Shown: piece after piece, positions 57,089-64,000 of the stretch
How the letters are laid out: each line of letters begins with the position of its first letter
Position numbering within the stretch: the stretch's first letter is position 1
Source of the DNA: Pseudomonadota bacterium
GTDB lineage: Bacteria > Pseudomonadota > Gammaproteobacteria > Burkholderiales > Rhodocyclaceae
Assembly: GCA_018241725.1 (NCBI GenBank)
Contig: JAFEDI010000105.1
Span: 62,001 to 126,000 of the forward strand
Direction: 5' to 3'
Length of the DNA: 64,000 bases
The notes under the pieces: model-generated
The model's database searches: none
What the model saw: the letters and a program-made list of their open reading frames with translations, nothing else
What the model was told of the DNA's origin: nothing
Translations under genes and position numbers: made by a program

Positions 57089-57352
57089 CTACGCCACCCC
57101 GCGCGCCTGCAAGGCCTCGCCGAGTTCGCGCAGTTCCTCCGCCAGCATGGAGCAGGCCCACAGGTAGTTGTCCTGGTAGGACGGACTCAGGCGCCGGAAG
57201 GCGTCGGCCTGGGCGCCGCAGGTCATGGCCAGCAAGGCCTGCAGCTGGGCCTGCCGGGCCGACATCTGATCGATCAGTGTCAGCACGCTGACGTCGTCGG
57301 CCAGCCGATAGAGCGGCGAGGAAGAAGCGGGAAAGTGCATCTGCGTCGTCAT
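57089..57352 (-). CDS. Small hypothetical protein (87 aa)
   Basis: 87 residues starting MTTQMHFPASSSPLYRLADDVSVLTLIDQMSARQAQLQALLAM and ending in an amphipathic helix NYLWACSMLAEELRELGEALQARGVA. Start at 57352 has GGGAGGG 7 nt upstream and overlaps the stop of the 39-aa leader frame (ATGA). General shape resembles short DUF3077/DUF6124-type proteins of pseudomonads, but I cannot assign it. Function unknown. Confidence 0.7.
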   Translation of the reverse strand: MTTQMHFPASSSPLYRLADDVSVLTLIDQMSARQAQLQALLAMTCGAQADAFRRLSPSYQDNYLWACSMLAEELRELGEALQARGVA

Positions 57353-57468
57353 GCGCAAGCCCTCCCGCAGGAAGTACGCGTGGAGAAACGCAGGGTTCGA
57401 CGGGTATGCCGCCAAAGCGGAAAAGCGGACGCGTGCGGCCGTGCGCACGCCGGGGCGTGAATTGCCAT
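57349..57468 (-). CDS. Arg-rich 39-aa leader peptide
   Basis: MAIHAPACARPHASAFPLWR at the start, then HTRRTLRFSTRTSCGRACA. AAGGAG lies 9 nt before the ATG. Its TGA overlaps the ATG of the 87-aa gene, so the two are translationally coupled. High Arg content (7 of 39) and position under a structured leader suggest a regulatory leader peptide; inference only. Confidence 0.5.
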   Translation of the reverse strand: MAIHAPACARPHASAFPLWRHTRRTLRFSTRTSCGRACA

Positions 57469-57501
57469 GGAATGGAACTCCTTCGTTAATGGACTGTTCC
57501 A

Positions 57502-57703
57502 CCCCTCGCTGCTAAACGGGGGGCGGGCCAAAGCAGGGTTAGCAGACCGGAACGAAGGGACCGGCAGGCCGAAGCCTCCCCACCCGGCCCGCCATTGATC
57601 AAGGCGCACCACGGGCGTGACGGACGAAAAAAAGCCGCGGCGCGGCTATCGGTCCGCCTTCGTTTGCCGGGCTGCTAAACCCGGTCGCTGCTGTTTCAGC
57701 GAC
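57502..57703 (-). ncRNA. Candidate structured leader RNA with repeated TTTAGCAG loops
   Basis: On the minus strand two hairpins present the same 8-nt loop TTTAGCAG: CCGGG-loop-CCCGG (57667-57684) and CG-loop-CG inside CCCC/GGGG (57502-57523). Between them CTGCTAA (57539-57545) is complementary to both loops, allowing alternative pairing. A GTCGCTG/CAGCGAC hairpin (57684-57703) lies beside the first, and an intrinsic terminator sits between the hairpins. Upstream of the 39-aa and 87-aa frames. No known riboswitch class recognised. Confidence 0.45.
57627..57647 (-). terminator. Intrinsic terminator inside the leader region
   Basis: On the minus strand AGCCGC-GCC-GCGGCT followed by TTTTTT. It would end transcripts from the LysR gene at 58122 or attenuate a leader transcript entering the 87-aa gene. 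Confidence 0.75.
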
Positions 57704-57840
57704 GCGCCGGAGTATCGACCGGGCATCGGGGGAGCGTCAAGCCGGGGGAGAAACAGAGCTTTCGCACCGCGGCTGCCTGAATAGTCGCAGCCCCCTCCCG
57801 TCTCAGTTTCCACACATGACCCAGTACCAACCCAAGCCCC

Positions 57841-58115
57841 AGCAAAGGCTCGGTGAATCGCCAAAGCCCGTCCTGAACCGCCGAGCAGCACAGCAGCAGG
57901 CGGGGAAGTCCGGCGCGGCTGTCTGAGCCGGCAACGCCGGCGAGTTCCGCGACGGCCGCCTGCTGCGAGCAGCGCAGGGCAGTCGTCCGCAACGCGGACG
58001 ACCGGTGAAGCACGGGTCGCCTTTCTTGCCTTCTTCTTTGGCGACGCAAAGAAGAAGGTCGCCCGCCGGGGCGAGTCCCGGCCAATCCAAGACCAAACAA
58101 CGGAAAGCCGCCCAG
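57841..58115 (-). repeat. Dispersed repeat, third copy
   Basis: 275 bp matching 19063-19337 in length, orientation and both hairpins. The 9-bp stem GTCGTCCGC/GCGGACGAC is kept although its loop differs (aac versus aca). The 12-bp stem CCTTCTTCTTTG/CAAAGAAGAAGG is at 58029-58058. Directly adjoins the 3' end of the LysR gene. 57704-57840 between the leader and this copy shows no gene. Confidence 0.93.
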
Positions 58116-58121
58116 CAAGGG

Positions 58122-59042
58122 TTAGCCCTCCAACCCAGCAACAGCCTCCCCAATAATCTCCGCCAACCTCCTAACCCCCGGCCCCGCGAAATCCGGATCC
58201 GCCACCACCAGATACATCTCCAGACACCGCACCTCCGCCCCCCCCAGCGGCAGGATCTTCAGTCGCCCATCAGCCAGCTCGGCGGCAATCCGAGGCTCCG
58301 GAAACCACGCGAAACCATGCCCGGCGCAGGCGGCGGCAATGGAGGTGGCGATGCTGCTGAAGGTCCAGCGCTGCTCCACCTCCAGGATCAGGCTGCGCTT
58401 GTCGCGGGTGGAACTGGTTTCGCGCACGTTGAGGCGGCGGTGGCCGCGCAGGTCCTGTTCGCCGAGGGGCCGCCCGAGTTGGTGCAGCGGGTGGTCGGGG
58501 TGCGCCGCGGCGACGATGCGCATGCGCATCAGCGGCCGCCCGAGGAAGCCCGGCGGCACGTGGGGGGTGATGGCGATGTCGGCCTGGCCGGTGAGCAGCG
58601 CTTCGCCGGTGCCGCCGAGCACCGACTCGATGACCTCGATGCGCGTGCGCGGGGCTTCCGCGCCGAAGCGGGCGAGGCAGTCGAGCAGCACGTCGGGCGG
58701 GAAGACGATCTCCACCGCCAGCCCGATCTCCGCCTCCCAGCCGGCCGACAGCTTGCGCGCGGCCTGTTCCAGGTCGCTGGCCTGCTCCACCAGGGCCAGC
58801 GCGCGCCGGTACAGCATCTGCCCGACCGGCGTCAGCACGGCCTTGCGGCCCTGGATCTCGAAGGCCCGCACGCCGAGCTGGGATTCGATCTTCTGCACCG
58901 CGTAGGTGACCGCCGACTGGCTCTTGAACAGCACCTCGGCGGCCTGGGCGTAGCCGCCGGCCTCGACGACGGCGATCAGGGCCCGCCACTGGTCGAGGGC
59001 GATGTGCGGGACGGGCGAGGACGGCGGGGTGGGCGCGGCCAT
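58122..59042 (-). CDS. LysR-family regulator divergent from azoR
   Basis: 306 residues. Helix-turn-helix LIAVVEAGGYAQAAEVLFKSQSAVTYAVQKIESQLGV at 22-58, effector domain after about 95. Shares the 102-bp divergent promoter with azoR and a perfect palindrome there, so it likely controls azoR and the following pirin. Its last about 20 codons are G/T-rich next to the dispersed repeat. Confidence 0.9.
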   Translation of the reverse strand: MAAPTPPSSPVPHIALDQWRALIAVVEAGGYAQAAEVLFKSQSAVTYAVQKIESQLGVRAFEIQGRKAVLTPVGQMLYRRALALVEQASDLEQAARKLSAGWEAEIGLAVEIVFPPDVLLDCLARFGAEAPRTRIEVIESVLGGTGEALLTGQADIAITPHVPPGFLGRPLMRMRIVAAAHPDHPLHQLGRPLGEQDLRGHRRLNVRETSSTRDKRSLILEVEQRWTFSSIATSIAAACAGHGFAWFPEPRIAAELADGRLKILPLGGAEVRCLEMYLVVADPDFAGPGVRRLAEIIGEAVAGLEG

Positions 59043-59061
59043 ATCAATCAGCTCATTCGAT

Positions 59062-59078
59062 AGATTTAAACTAAATCT
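59062..59078. promoter_or_regulatory. Palindromic operator between LysR and azoR
   Basis: AGATTTA-AAC-TAAATCT, a perfect 7-bp inverted repeat in an A/T-rich stretch, 66 bp before azoR. Fits the LysR T-N11-A rule. Confidence 0.65.
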
Positions 59079-59144
59079 TCGTCTTTTTTATCTTCTCGGT
59101 AAATCATTAAATACACACACCAACACATCACCCGGAGAGACCAA

Positions 59145-59747
59145 ATGAGCACCCTTCTGAAGATCAACGCCAGCCTGTTCGCCAACCAAGGCCAGTCCAG
59201 CCAGCTCGTCGAGCGCTTCGTGGCAGCCCGCGTCGCCGCCCACCCGGACACCCAGGTGGTGAGCCGCGACCTGGCCGCCAACCCGGTGCCCCACCTGGAC
59301 GGAGCCCGTTTCAGCGCCTTCCTGGCCAAGCCGGAAGAACGCACGGCCGAGCAGCAGGCGGTGGTGGACTTCTCGGATGCGCTGGTCGCCGAACTGAAGG
59401 CCGCCGACGAGATCGTCATTGGCCTGCCGATGTACAACCTGGGCACGCCCTCGACGCTGAAGGCCTACTTCGACCACATCGCCCGCGCCGGCGTCACCTT
59501 CCGCTACACCGCCAACGGCCCGGAAGGTCTGGTCACCGGCAAGAAGGCCTACATCGTCGCGACCCGCGGCGGCCGCTACGCCGGCACCCCGTACGACGCC
59601 CAGACCGACTACATCAAGATCTTCCTGGGCTTCATCGGCATCACCGACGTGGAATTTGTCTACGCTGAAGGCCTGAACATGGGCGAAGAGAGCAAGGCCG
59701 AAGCCCTGGCCAGCGCCCACAAGGCGCTCGAAGCCCTGGCCGCCTGA
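59145..59747 (+). CDS. azoR: FMN-dependent NADH:quinone/azo reductase AzoR
   Basis: 200 residues, flavodoxin-like. N-terminal LKINASLFANQGQSSQLVERF (phosphate loop), PMYNLGTPSTLKAYFDHIARAG and ATRGGRYAGTP (flavin contacts) are AzoR signatures. Reduces quinones and azo bonds by two electrons; in vivo role is electrophile defence. GGAGAG precedes the ATG. Followed by a pirin gene. Confidence 0.95.
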   Translation: MSTLLKINASLFANQGQSSQLVERFVAARVAAHPDTQVVSRDLAANPVPHLDGARFSAFLAKPEERTAEQQAVVDFSDALVAELKAADEIVIGLPMYNLGTPSTLKAYFDHIARAGVTFRYTANGPEGLVTGKKAYIVATRGGRYAGTPYDAQTDYIKIFLGFIGITDVEFVYAEGLNMGEESKAEALASAHKALEALAA

Positions 59748-59822
59748 TAGCCCCAAACAGACGAGGGGCGGGCACGCCGCCCGCACCCTCGCACGGCATC
59801 CCCAACCCCAACGGAGACCATC

Positions 59823-60680
59823 ATGACCATCCGCAGCCTCGACAGGATCATTCCCTCCATCCCCGTCTCCGACGGGGCCGGCGTGAAGCTCCGGCGCAGC
59901 CTGGGCCAGAGCCCCTTCCTGCGCCTGGACCCGTTCCTGATGCTCGACGAGTTCGCGTCGGACAATCCGGACGACTACATCGCCGGCTTCCCGCCCCATC
60001 CGCACCGGGGCTTCGAGACGGTCACCTACATGCTGGCGGGGGATTTCGAGCACCAGGACCACCTGGGCCACAAGGGCCACCTGCGCGCCGGCGGCGCCCA
60101 GTGGATGACCGCCGGGCGCGGCATCATCCACTCGGAGATGCCGCTGCAGGAACAGGGCCGCCTGCACGGCTTCCAGTTCTGGATCAACCTGCCGGCCAAG
60201 GAAAAGATGAAGCCGGCCGCCTACCGGGACATCCAGCCGGAAGAGATTCCGACCGTTGCGGTGCCGGGCGGTGAAGTCCGCGTGGTGGCCGGTGCGCTGG
60301 ACGGCGCCGACGGCAGCAGTGTGCCCGGCCCGATCCAGGGCATCAGCACCGCGCCCTTGTTCCTCGACGTGCGCCTGAGTGCCGGCGAGCATTTCGCCCA
60401 GGGCGTGGCGGACGGCCACACGGCCTTCCTCTACCCCTACGCCGGCAGCCTGTCGGTGGGCGCGGACGGCGCCGGCAAGGTCTTGCAGGCCCGCCAGGCC
60501 GGCGTGCTGTCGGCCGGCGAGCGCATCGAGGTCACCGCCGGGCCGGACGGCGCCAGCTTCCTGCTGCTGGCCGCCAAGCCCCTCGGCGAGCCGGTGGTGC
60601 AGTACGGTCCCTTCGTGATGAACACCCGCGAAGAGATCGAACAGGCCATCGCCGACTACCAGGCCGGCGAGCTGGCCTGA
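59823..60680 (+). CDS. Pirin family protein
   Basis: 285 residues, bicupin. FPPHPHRGFETVTYML (metal ligands, residues 58-73) and GRGIIHSEMP are the pirin motifs; longer than the YhaK-type protein at 8694. Fe-dependent; some members act as quercetin dioxygenases. ACGGAGA precedes the ATG; 75 bp after azoR, plausibly one redox-responsive unit. Confidence 0.93.
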   Translation: MTIRSLDRIIPSIPVSDGAGVKLRRSLGQSPFLRLDPFLMLDEFASDNPDDYIAGFPPHPHRGFETVTYMLAGDFEHQDHLGHKGHLRAGGAQWMTAGRGIIHSEMPLQEQGRLHGFQFWINLPAKEKMKPAAYRDIQPEEIPTVAVPGGEVRVVAGALDGADGSSVPGPIQGISTAPLFLDVRLSAGEHFAQGVADGHTAFLYPYAGSLSVGADGAGKVLQARQAGVLSAGERIEVTAGPDGASFLLLAAKPLGEPVVQYGPFVMNTREEIEQAIADYQAGELA

Positions 60681-60704
60681 GTATTTCCGGCACGCCCGGC
60701 CGCG

Positions 60705-61973
60705 TCAGACGACGCGGCCGAGGCGCCAGCCGATCACCGCTGCCACCAGCAGGCCGCCGCCCAGGCAGCCCGCCACGCCGATCCAGCCGTCGAACTGCCA
60801 AGCCAGGCCGGACAGCGTGCCGATCAGGCTGGCCCCGATGTAGTAGCAACACAGGTAGAGCGCCGCCGCCAGCGCCCGTGCCGGCGCCGGACGGCGCCCC
60901 ACCCAGCTGGCCGCCACCGAATGGCCGGCGAAGAAGCCGAAAGTGAAGATCCCCACGCCGACCACCAGCACCGACAGCTGCGGCGCCACGCTCATCGCCA
61001 GCCCGGCCAGCATCAGCACCACCATCGCCCGCAGCGTCACCGCCCGCCCGAAGCGATCCACCAGCCGCGCGCCGAGGTTGGACGCCACGATGCCCACCAG
61101 GTAGAGCAGGAAGACCATGCCGATCTGCGCCGGACTCAGGGAGAACGGCGGCGCGACGAGGCGGAAGCCCAGGTAGTTGTAGAGGCTGGTGAAGCAGCCC
61201 ATCAGCAGGAAACCCATCGCGAACAGCAGGCGCAGGCCGCCGTCGGCGAAGGTCTTGCGCGCATTGCCGAGCACATCGACGACGGCCACCTGGATCGGCT
61301 GGAAATGGCGGGACGGCGGCAGCAGGCGCCAGAACAGCAGCGTGGTCAGCACCGAAGATGCCGCCAGGCAGGCCAGCGCCACGCGCCAGTCCGCATGCTC
61401 GGCGATCAGCGCGGCGAGGAAGCGCCCGCACAGGCCGCCCAGCGCGTTGCCGGAGATGTACAAGCCCATTGCCCGCGCCAGCGAGGTCGGCGCGAACTCT
61501 TCACTGAGGTAGGCCATCGCCACCGCCGGCAGGCCGGCCAACGTCATGCCCAGCAGCGCCCGCGACACCAGCAGGCTGTGGAAGTCGCCGGCAAAGGCGC
61601 CGACCAGCGTGAACACGGTGGACAGGGACAGCGCGCCGACCATCACCGGCTTGCGCCCGACGCGGTCGGCGAGTATCGCCGCCGGGATCAGCGCCGCCGC
61701 CAGCGCGATGGTCGCCGCCGACACCGCGCCGCTGGCCGCTGCGGGGCTCAGGCCGAAGCCGTGGGCCAGCAGCGGCATCAGCGGCTGCAGGTTGTAAAGC
61801 AGCGAGAAAGTGGCAAAGCCGCCGAGGAACAGGGCCAGGCAGGCGCGCCGGTATTCGGCGGTGCCGGCGTGCAGCTTGTCGGCGGCAACACTGCGTTCGG
61901 AGGTGGATTCCGCGCGGGGGCGGGACGGAATTTGCTGGGCGGGTAGCTCGCAGCAGGAGGCATCGGTTTGCAT
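60705..61973 (-). CDS. MFS transporter (YnfM-like)
   Basis: 422 residues, twelve predicted helices after a 42-residue cytoplasmic N-terminus. Loop 2-3 motif ADRVGRKPVMVGAL is the MFS signature. Divergent LysR neighbour at 62049 repeats the ynfM/ynfL arrangement of E. coli. Probably an arabinose-efflux-family exporter; substrate unknown. Confidence 0.91.
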   Translation of the reverse strand: MQTDASCCELPAQQIPSRPRAESTSERSVAADKLHAGTAEYRRACLALFLGGFATFSLLYNLQPLMPLLAHGFGLSPAAASGAVSAATIALAAALIPAAILADRVGRKPVMVGALSLSTVFTLVGAFAGDFHSLLVSRALLGMTLAGLPAVAMAYLSEEFAPTSLARAMGLYISGNALGGLCGRFLAALIAEHADWRVALACLAASSVLTTLLFWRLLPPSRHFQPIQVAVVDVLGNARKTFADGGLRLLFAMGFLLMGCFTSLYNYLGFRLVAPPFSLSPAQIGMVFLLYLVGIVASNLGARLVDRFGRAVTLRAMVVLMLAGLAMSVAPQLSVLVVGVGIFTFGFFAGHSVAASWVGRRPAPARALAAALYLCCYYIGASLIGTLSGLAWQFDGWIGVAGCLGGGLLVAAVIGWRLGRVV

Positions 61974-62048
61974 GAGGCCATGCTAGTCCCGCGCAAAACC
62001 ACCAGTCCAATATATATTACCGACCTAACTAATACTTCCTGGATATAT

Positions 62049-62933
62049 ATGGAGCTGCGCCATCTGCGCTACTTCGTCGCCGTTGCCGAGGAGCTCAATT
62101 TCACCCGCGCCGCGGAACGCCTGCACATAGGCCAGCCGCCGCTGAGCCAGCAGATCCAGGCATTGGAAGAGATGCTCGGCGTGCAGCTCTTCGAGCGCAC
62201 CAAGCGCCGCGTGGCGCTGACGCCGCCCGGCCAGCGCTTTCTGGAGCACGCCCGCCGCGTGCTGGAGCAAGCCGGGCGCGCGGTGGACGACGTGCGCCGG
62301 GTGGCCCGTGGCGAGGTGGGCGAGCTGAAGATCGGCTTCACCTCGTCCCTGCCCTTCACCGCCGTGTTGCCCAACCTGGTCCGCCGCTACCGGGAGCAGC
62401 GCCCGGACGTGACGCTCAACCTGCGCGAAATGTTCACCCCCGACCAGTACACGGCCATCGAGGCCGGCGAACTGGACCTGGGCTTCGTGCGCTACACCGG
62501 GCTGGAAACGCCGACCGGCCTCGACGTGCGGGAGATCCACAACGACCCCCTGCGCCTCGTCATCAACGCCGCCCATCCGCTGGCCAGCCGCCCGGTGCTG
62601 AGCCTCGCCGACCTGCACGGAGAGGGCTTCATCACCTACCCGATCACCGTCGGCACCGGCCTCACCATCCTGCTCCGCGAGCTGTGCCAGAAGGCCGGCT
62701 TCGAGCCGCGCATCGTGCAGATTGCCGGCGAGGCCACCACGCAGATCGGCCTCGTCGCCGCCGGCCTCGGCGTGGCGCTGCTGCCGGCCCCGCTGGAATG
62801 CGTGCGCATCGAGGGCGTGTGCTACCTGCCGGTCAGCGATGCCGGCGCCTACCTGTCGCTGGGTGTGGCGACGCGGAAAGGCGACCGCAATCCGCTGGTG
62901 GAACAATTCCTGTCCAACCTGTATTCGGACTGA
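62049..62933 (+). CDS. LysR-family regulator (YnfL-like)
   Basis: 294 residues from the ATG at 62049, MELRHLRYFVAVAEELNFTRAAERLHIGQPPLSQQI, the canonical CatM/BenM-type start; an upstream in-frame ATG (61968) would overlap the MFS gene. Effector domain ends VEQFLSNLYSD. Likely controls the divergent MFS exporter. Shared promoter gap is 75 bp and A/T-rich (ATATATAT on both sides). Confidence 0.9.
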   Translation: MELRHLRYFVAVAEELNFTRAAERLHIGQPPLSQQIQALEEMLGVQLFERTKRRVALTPPGQRFLEHARRVLEQAGRAVDDVRRVARGEVGELKIGFTSSLPFTAVLPNLVRRYREQRPDVTLNLREMFTPDQYTAIEAGELDLGFVRYTGLETPTGLDVREIHNDPLRLVINAAHPLASRPVLSLADLHGEGFITYPITVGTGLTILLRELCQKAGFEPRIVQIAGEATTQIGLVAAGLGVALLPAPLECVRIEGVCYLPVSDAGAYLSLGVATRKGDRNPLVEQFLSNLYSD

Positions 62934-63266
62934 AAAGTCGACAAATTTGACAGTGACTGCAAGCGGGCGCCCGAGGCAACCGCCTCCCCCACAATAACGC
63001 GACAAAAACAGCAAAAACTACAGATACATACAGAATTCAAGGTGATTTTGGCACGTATATGGCTTTATTCTGAACGCAAGAATCTCGTCACACGCATTAC
63101 CTGCACGACAAATCCGAGTGGTCCAGTCGTCACGGATCCACCCAACGAGAGAGTCCCGAAACCATCCAGTGCCGGAGTCGCCGGAGGCGGCTGATGGGCC
63201 AATGGGCCAATGGGCCAATGGGCCAATGGGCCAAATGCGACGATGGCATGAACAGGAGGACTCACC
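62934..63266. other. Intergenic region upstream of the secreted protein
   Basis: 333 bp without a gene. A/T-rich around 63000-63090, possibly holding a promoter I cannot define. Contains the 8-bp tandem repeat at 63194-63233 and AGGAGGA (63254-63260) for the next gene. Confidence 0.6.
63194..63233 (+). repeat. Five tandem copies of ATGGGCCA
   Basis: Five exact 8-bp repeats, 34 bp before the start codon at 63267. Short repeats of this kind slip during replication and are classic phase-variation switches when they sit between promoter and gene. Confidence 0.95.
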
Positions 63267-64000
63267 ATGTCTCGTTGGCGTTCCGTCGCATTCATCCTTG
63301 CGGTTTTCAGCCATATGCCCGCCTGGGCTTATGTCGTGGCCAGCTTCGATACCGCGGGCATCACCTCAGTCTCCGGCCCCGTCCTACCCACGCAGGTCTA
63401 CACCTTCGACTTCACCCTCAACTCGCTGGCATCCGCCGCGACCACGCCGCTCGTTACCGGCCCAAGCAGCTTTGGATACCTCAATGTCGTAAACGGCGAC
63501 CAGTGGGTCATCCGTAACGAGCCCATTCCGCTCGTGCAATCATTGACCGAAGAATCGCAGCATTTCTGGTTCACCCAGAGCGGCACGGCATTCTCCAGCG
63601 TCAAGGCGATTTTCAACAGCGATCCCTTTGTGCCCCTCCTGCCCTCCTCGCTGCCCGGCGTCGACAGCCAGTGGTCGAACGTAGGACTGCTGCCTGCCAA
63701 TACCACATACGGGAGTAACGACCTGCACGGCGAGGTCGGCGGTGGCACTCCAGTCGTCAGCCCGCCGCCCGCGGCCGTCCCCATCATCGAAGGCTACCTG
63801 CGCGGCGGGGTACCTGACATCAAGCAACTCAATGAAGAGTGCGGCCCGACCTCTACGCTCAACTCCCTGCTGTGGCTGGCCAAGAAATACGGGTTTTCGG
63901 TCGACAAGCTGCCCAAGCTGGCGGACGGCTCCCTCGACCAGCAAACCCTCCTGAAGCAGATCGCCGCCGCAATGCAGAAACGCAACACGGACGGGAGCAC
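63267..64000 (+). CDS. Secreted protein with papain-like (C39-type) motif, 3' end outside window
   Basis: Open from the ATG at 63267 to the window edge (244 complete codons). AGGAGGA precedes the start. Signal peptide MSRWRSVAFILAVFSHMPAWA. Residues 25-165 look like a secreted beta-rich domain without known motifs; a Pro-rich linker (SPPPAAVP) follows. Then EECGPTSTLNSLLWLAKKYG places C192 as in peptidase C39-like domains; the His/Asp partners would lie beyond the edge. Function unknown; protease or peptidase-like fold is inference. Confidence 0.85.
   Translation, partial: MSRWRSVAFILAVFSHMPAWAYVVASFDTAGITSVSGPVLPTQVYTFDFTLNSLASAATTPLVTGPSSFGYLNVVNGDQWVIRNEPIPLVQSLTEESQHFWFTQSGTAFSSVKAIFNSDPFVPLLPSSLPGVDSQWSNVGLLPANTTYGSNDLHGEVGGGTPVVSPPPAAVPIIEGYLRGGVPDIKQLNEECGPTSTLNSLLWLAKKYGFSVDKLPKLADGSLDQQTLLKQIAAAMQKRNTDGS

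Noticed and set aside
56797-57291. Plus-strand Ser/Glu-rich frame over the 21-bp array
   Set aside because: No ribosome site, overlaps the inverted repeat and the 87-aa gene, and the opposite strand gives a similar Ser/Glu-rich frame; composition is explained by the repeats.

Overview
The window is GC-rich, densely coding chromosomal DNA that looks like a nitrogen-fixing betaproteobacterium. I would place it in the Rhodocyclales (Azospira/Dechloromonas/Azoarcus-like). That placement is inference from gene content: an Azotobacter-type nif accessory cluster, a urea transporter/urease locus, flavocytochrome c, RecBCD and MexEF-type efflux. No rRNA or other decisive marker is present. Genes at both window edges are cut: a HAD-UbiA fusion on the left and a secreted papain-like protein on the right.

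Layout. (1) 1-752, minus: HAD-UbiA prenyltransferase fragment. (2) 753-7956, plus: NifA/sigma-54-controlled nif accessory operon iscA-nifU-nifS-nifV-cysE-TPR gene-nifW-nifZ-nifM, closed by a clear intrinsic terminator. These genes make Fe-S clusters and homocitrate and mature nitrogenase; nifHDK are not in the window. (3) 7969-11009: esterase, pirin with a divergent LysR gene, MaoC hydratase. (4) 11166-25134, minus: urea uptake and hydrolysis, urtABCDE then ureDABC-E-F-G. A truncated haemoglobin and a patatin lipase are threaded between the urease accessory genes. A 1.3 kb repeat-rich gap separates urtE from ureD. (5) 25346-32958, plus: flavin reductase, NAD(P)H-hydrate repair enzyme, DMT exporter, tRNA-Val(CAC) with an excellent promoter, a relic insertion at the tRNA 3' end carrying a broken VapBC pair, and a large multi-sensor diguanylate cyclase. 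(6) 32976-42249, minus: recC-recB-recD with 4-nt overlaps. (7) 42427-44032, minus: flavocytochrome c sulfide dehydrogenase fccA-fccB. (8) 44126-52153: LysR regulator divergent from an esterase-like gene plus an RND efflux operon. (9) 52168-55284, plus: polar amino-acid ABC transporter (binding protein and two permeases, no ATPase).

(10) 55285-58121 is an accessory island with more A/T in its genes. It holds a PIN-domain protein coupled to an unfamiliar 257-aa partner, a nine-unit array of 21-bp palindromic repeats, a candidate structured RNA leader with two hairpins sharing the same loop, a 39-aa leader peptide coupled to an 87-aa protein, and a third copy of the repeat family found near ureD. 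(11) 58122-62933: LysR/azoreductase/pirin and an MFS exporter with a divergent LysR gene. (12) 62934-64000: five tandem 8-bp repeats just upstream of a secreted protein with a Cys-protease-like motif.

The unusual material is concentrated in 18.1-19.4 kb, 28.6-29.3 kb, 55.3-58.1 kb and 63.2-64.0 kb.
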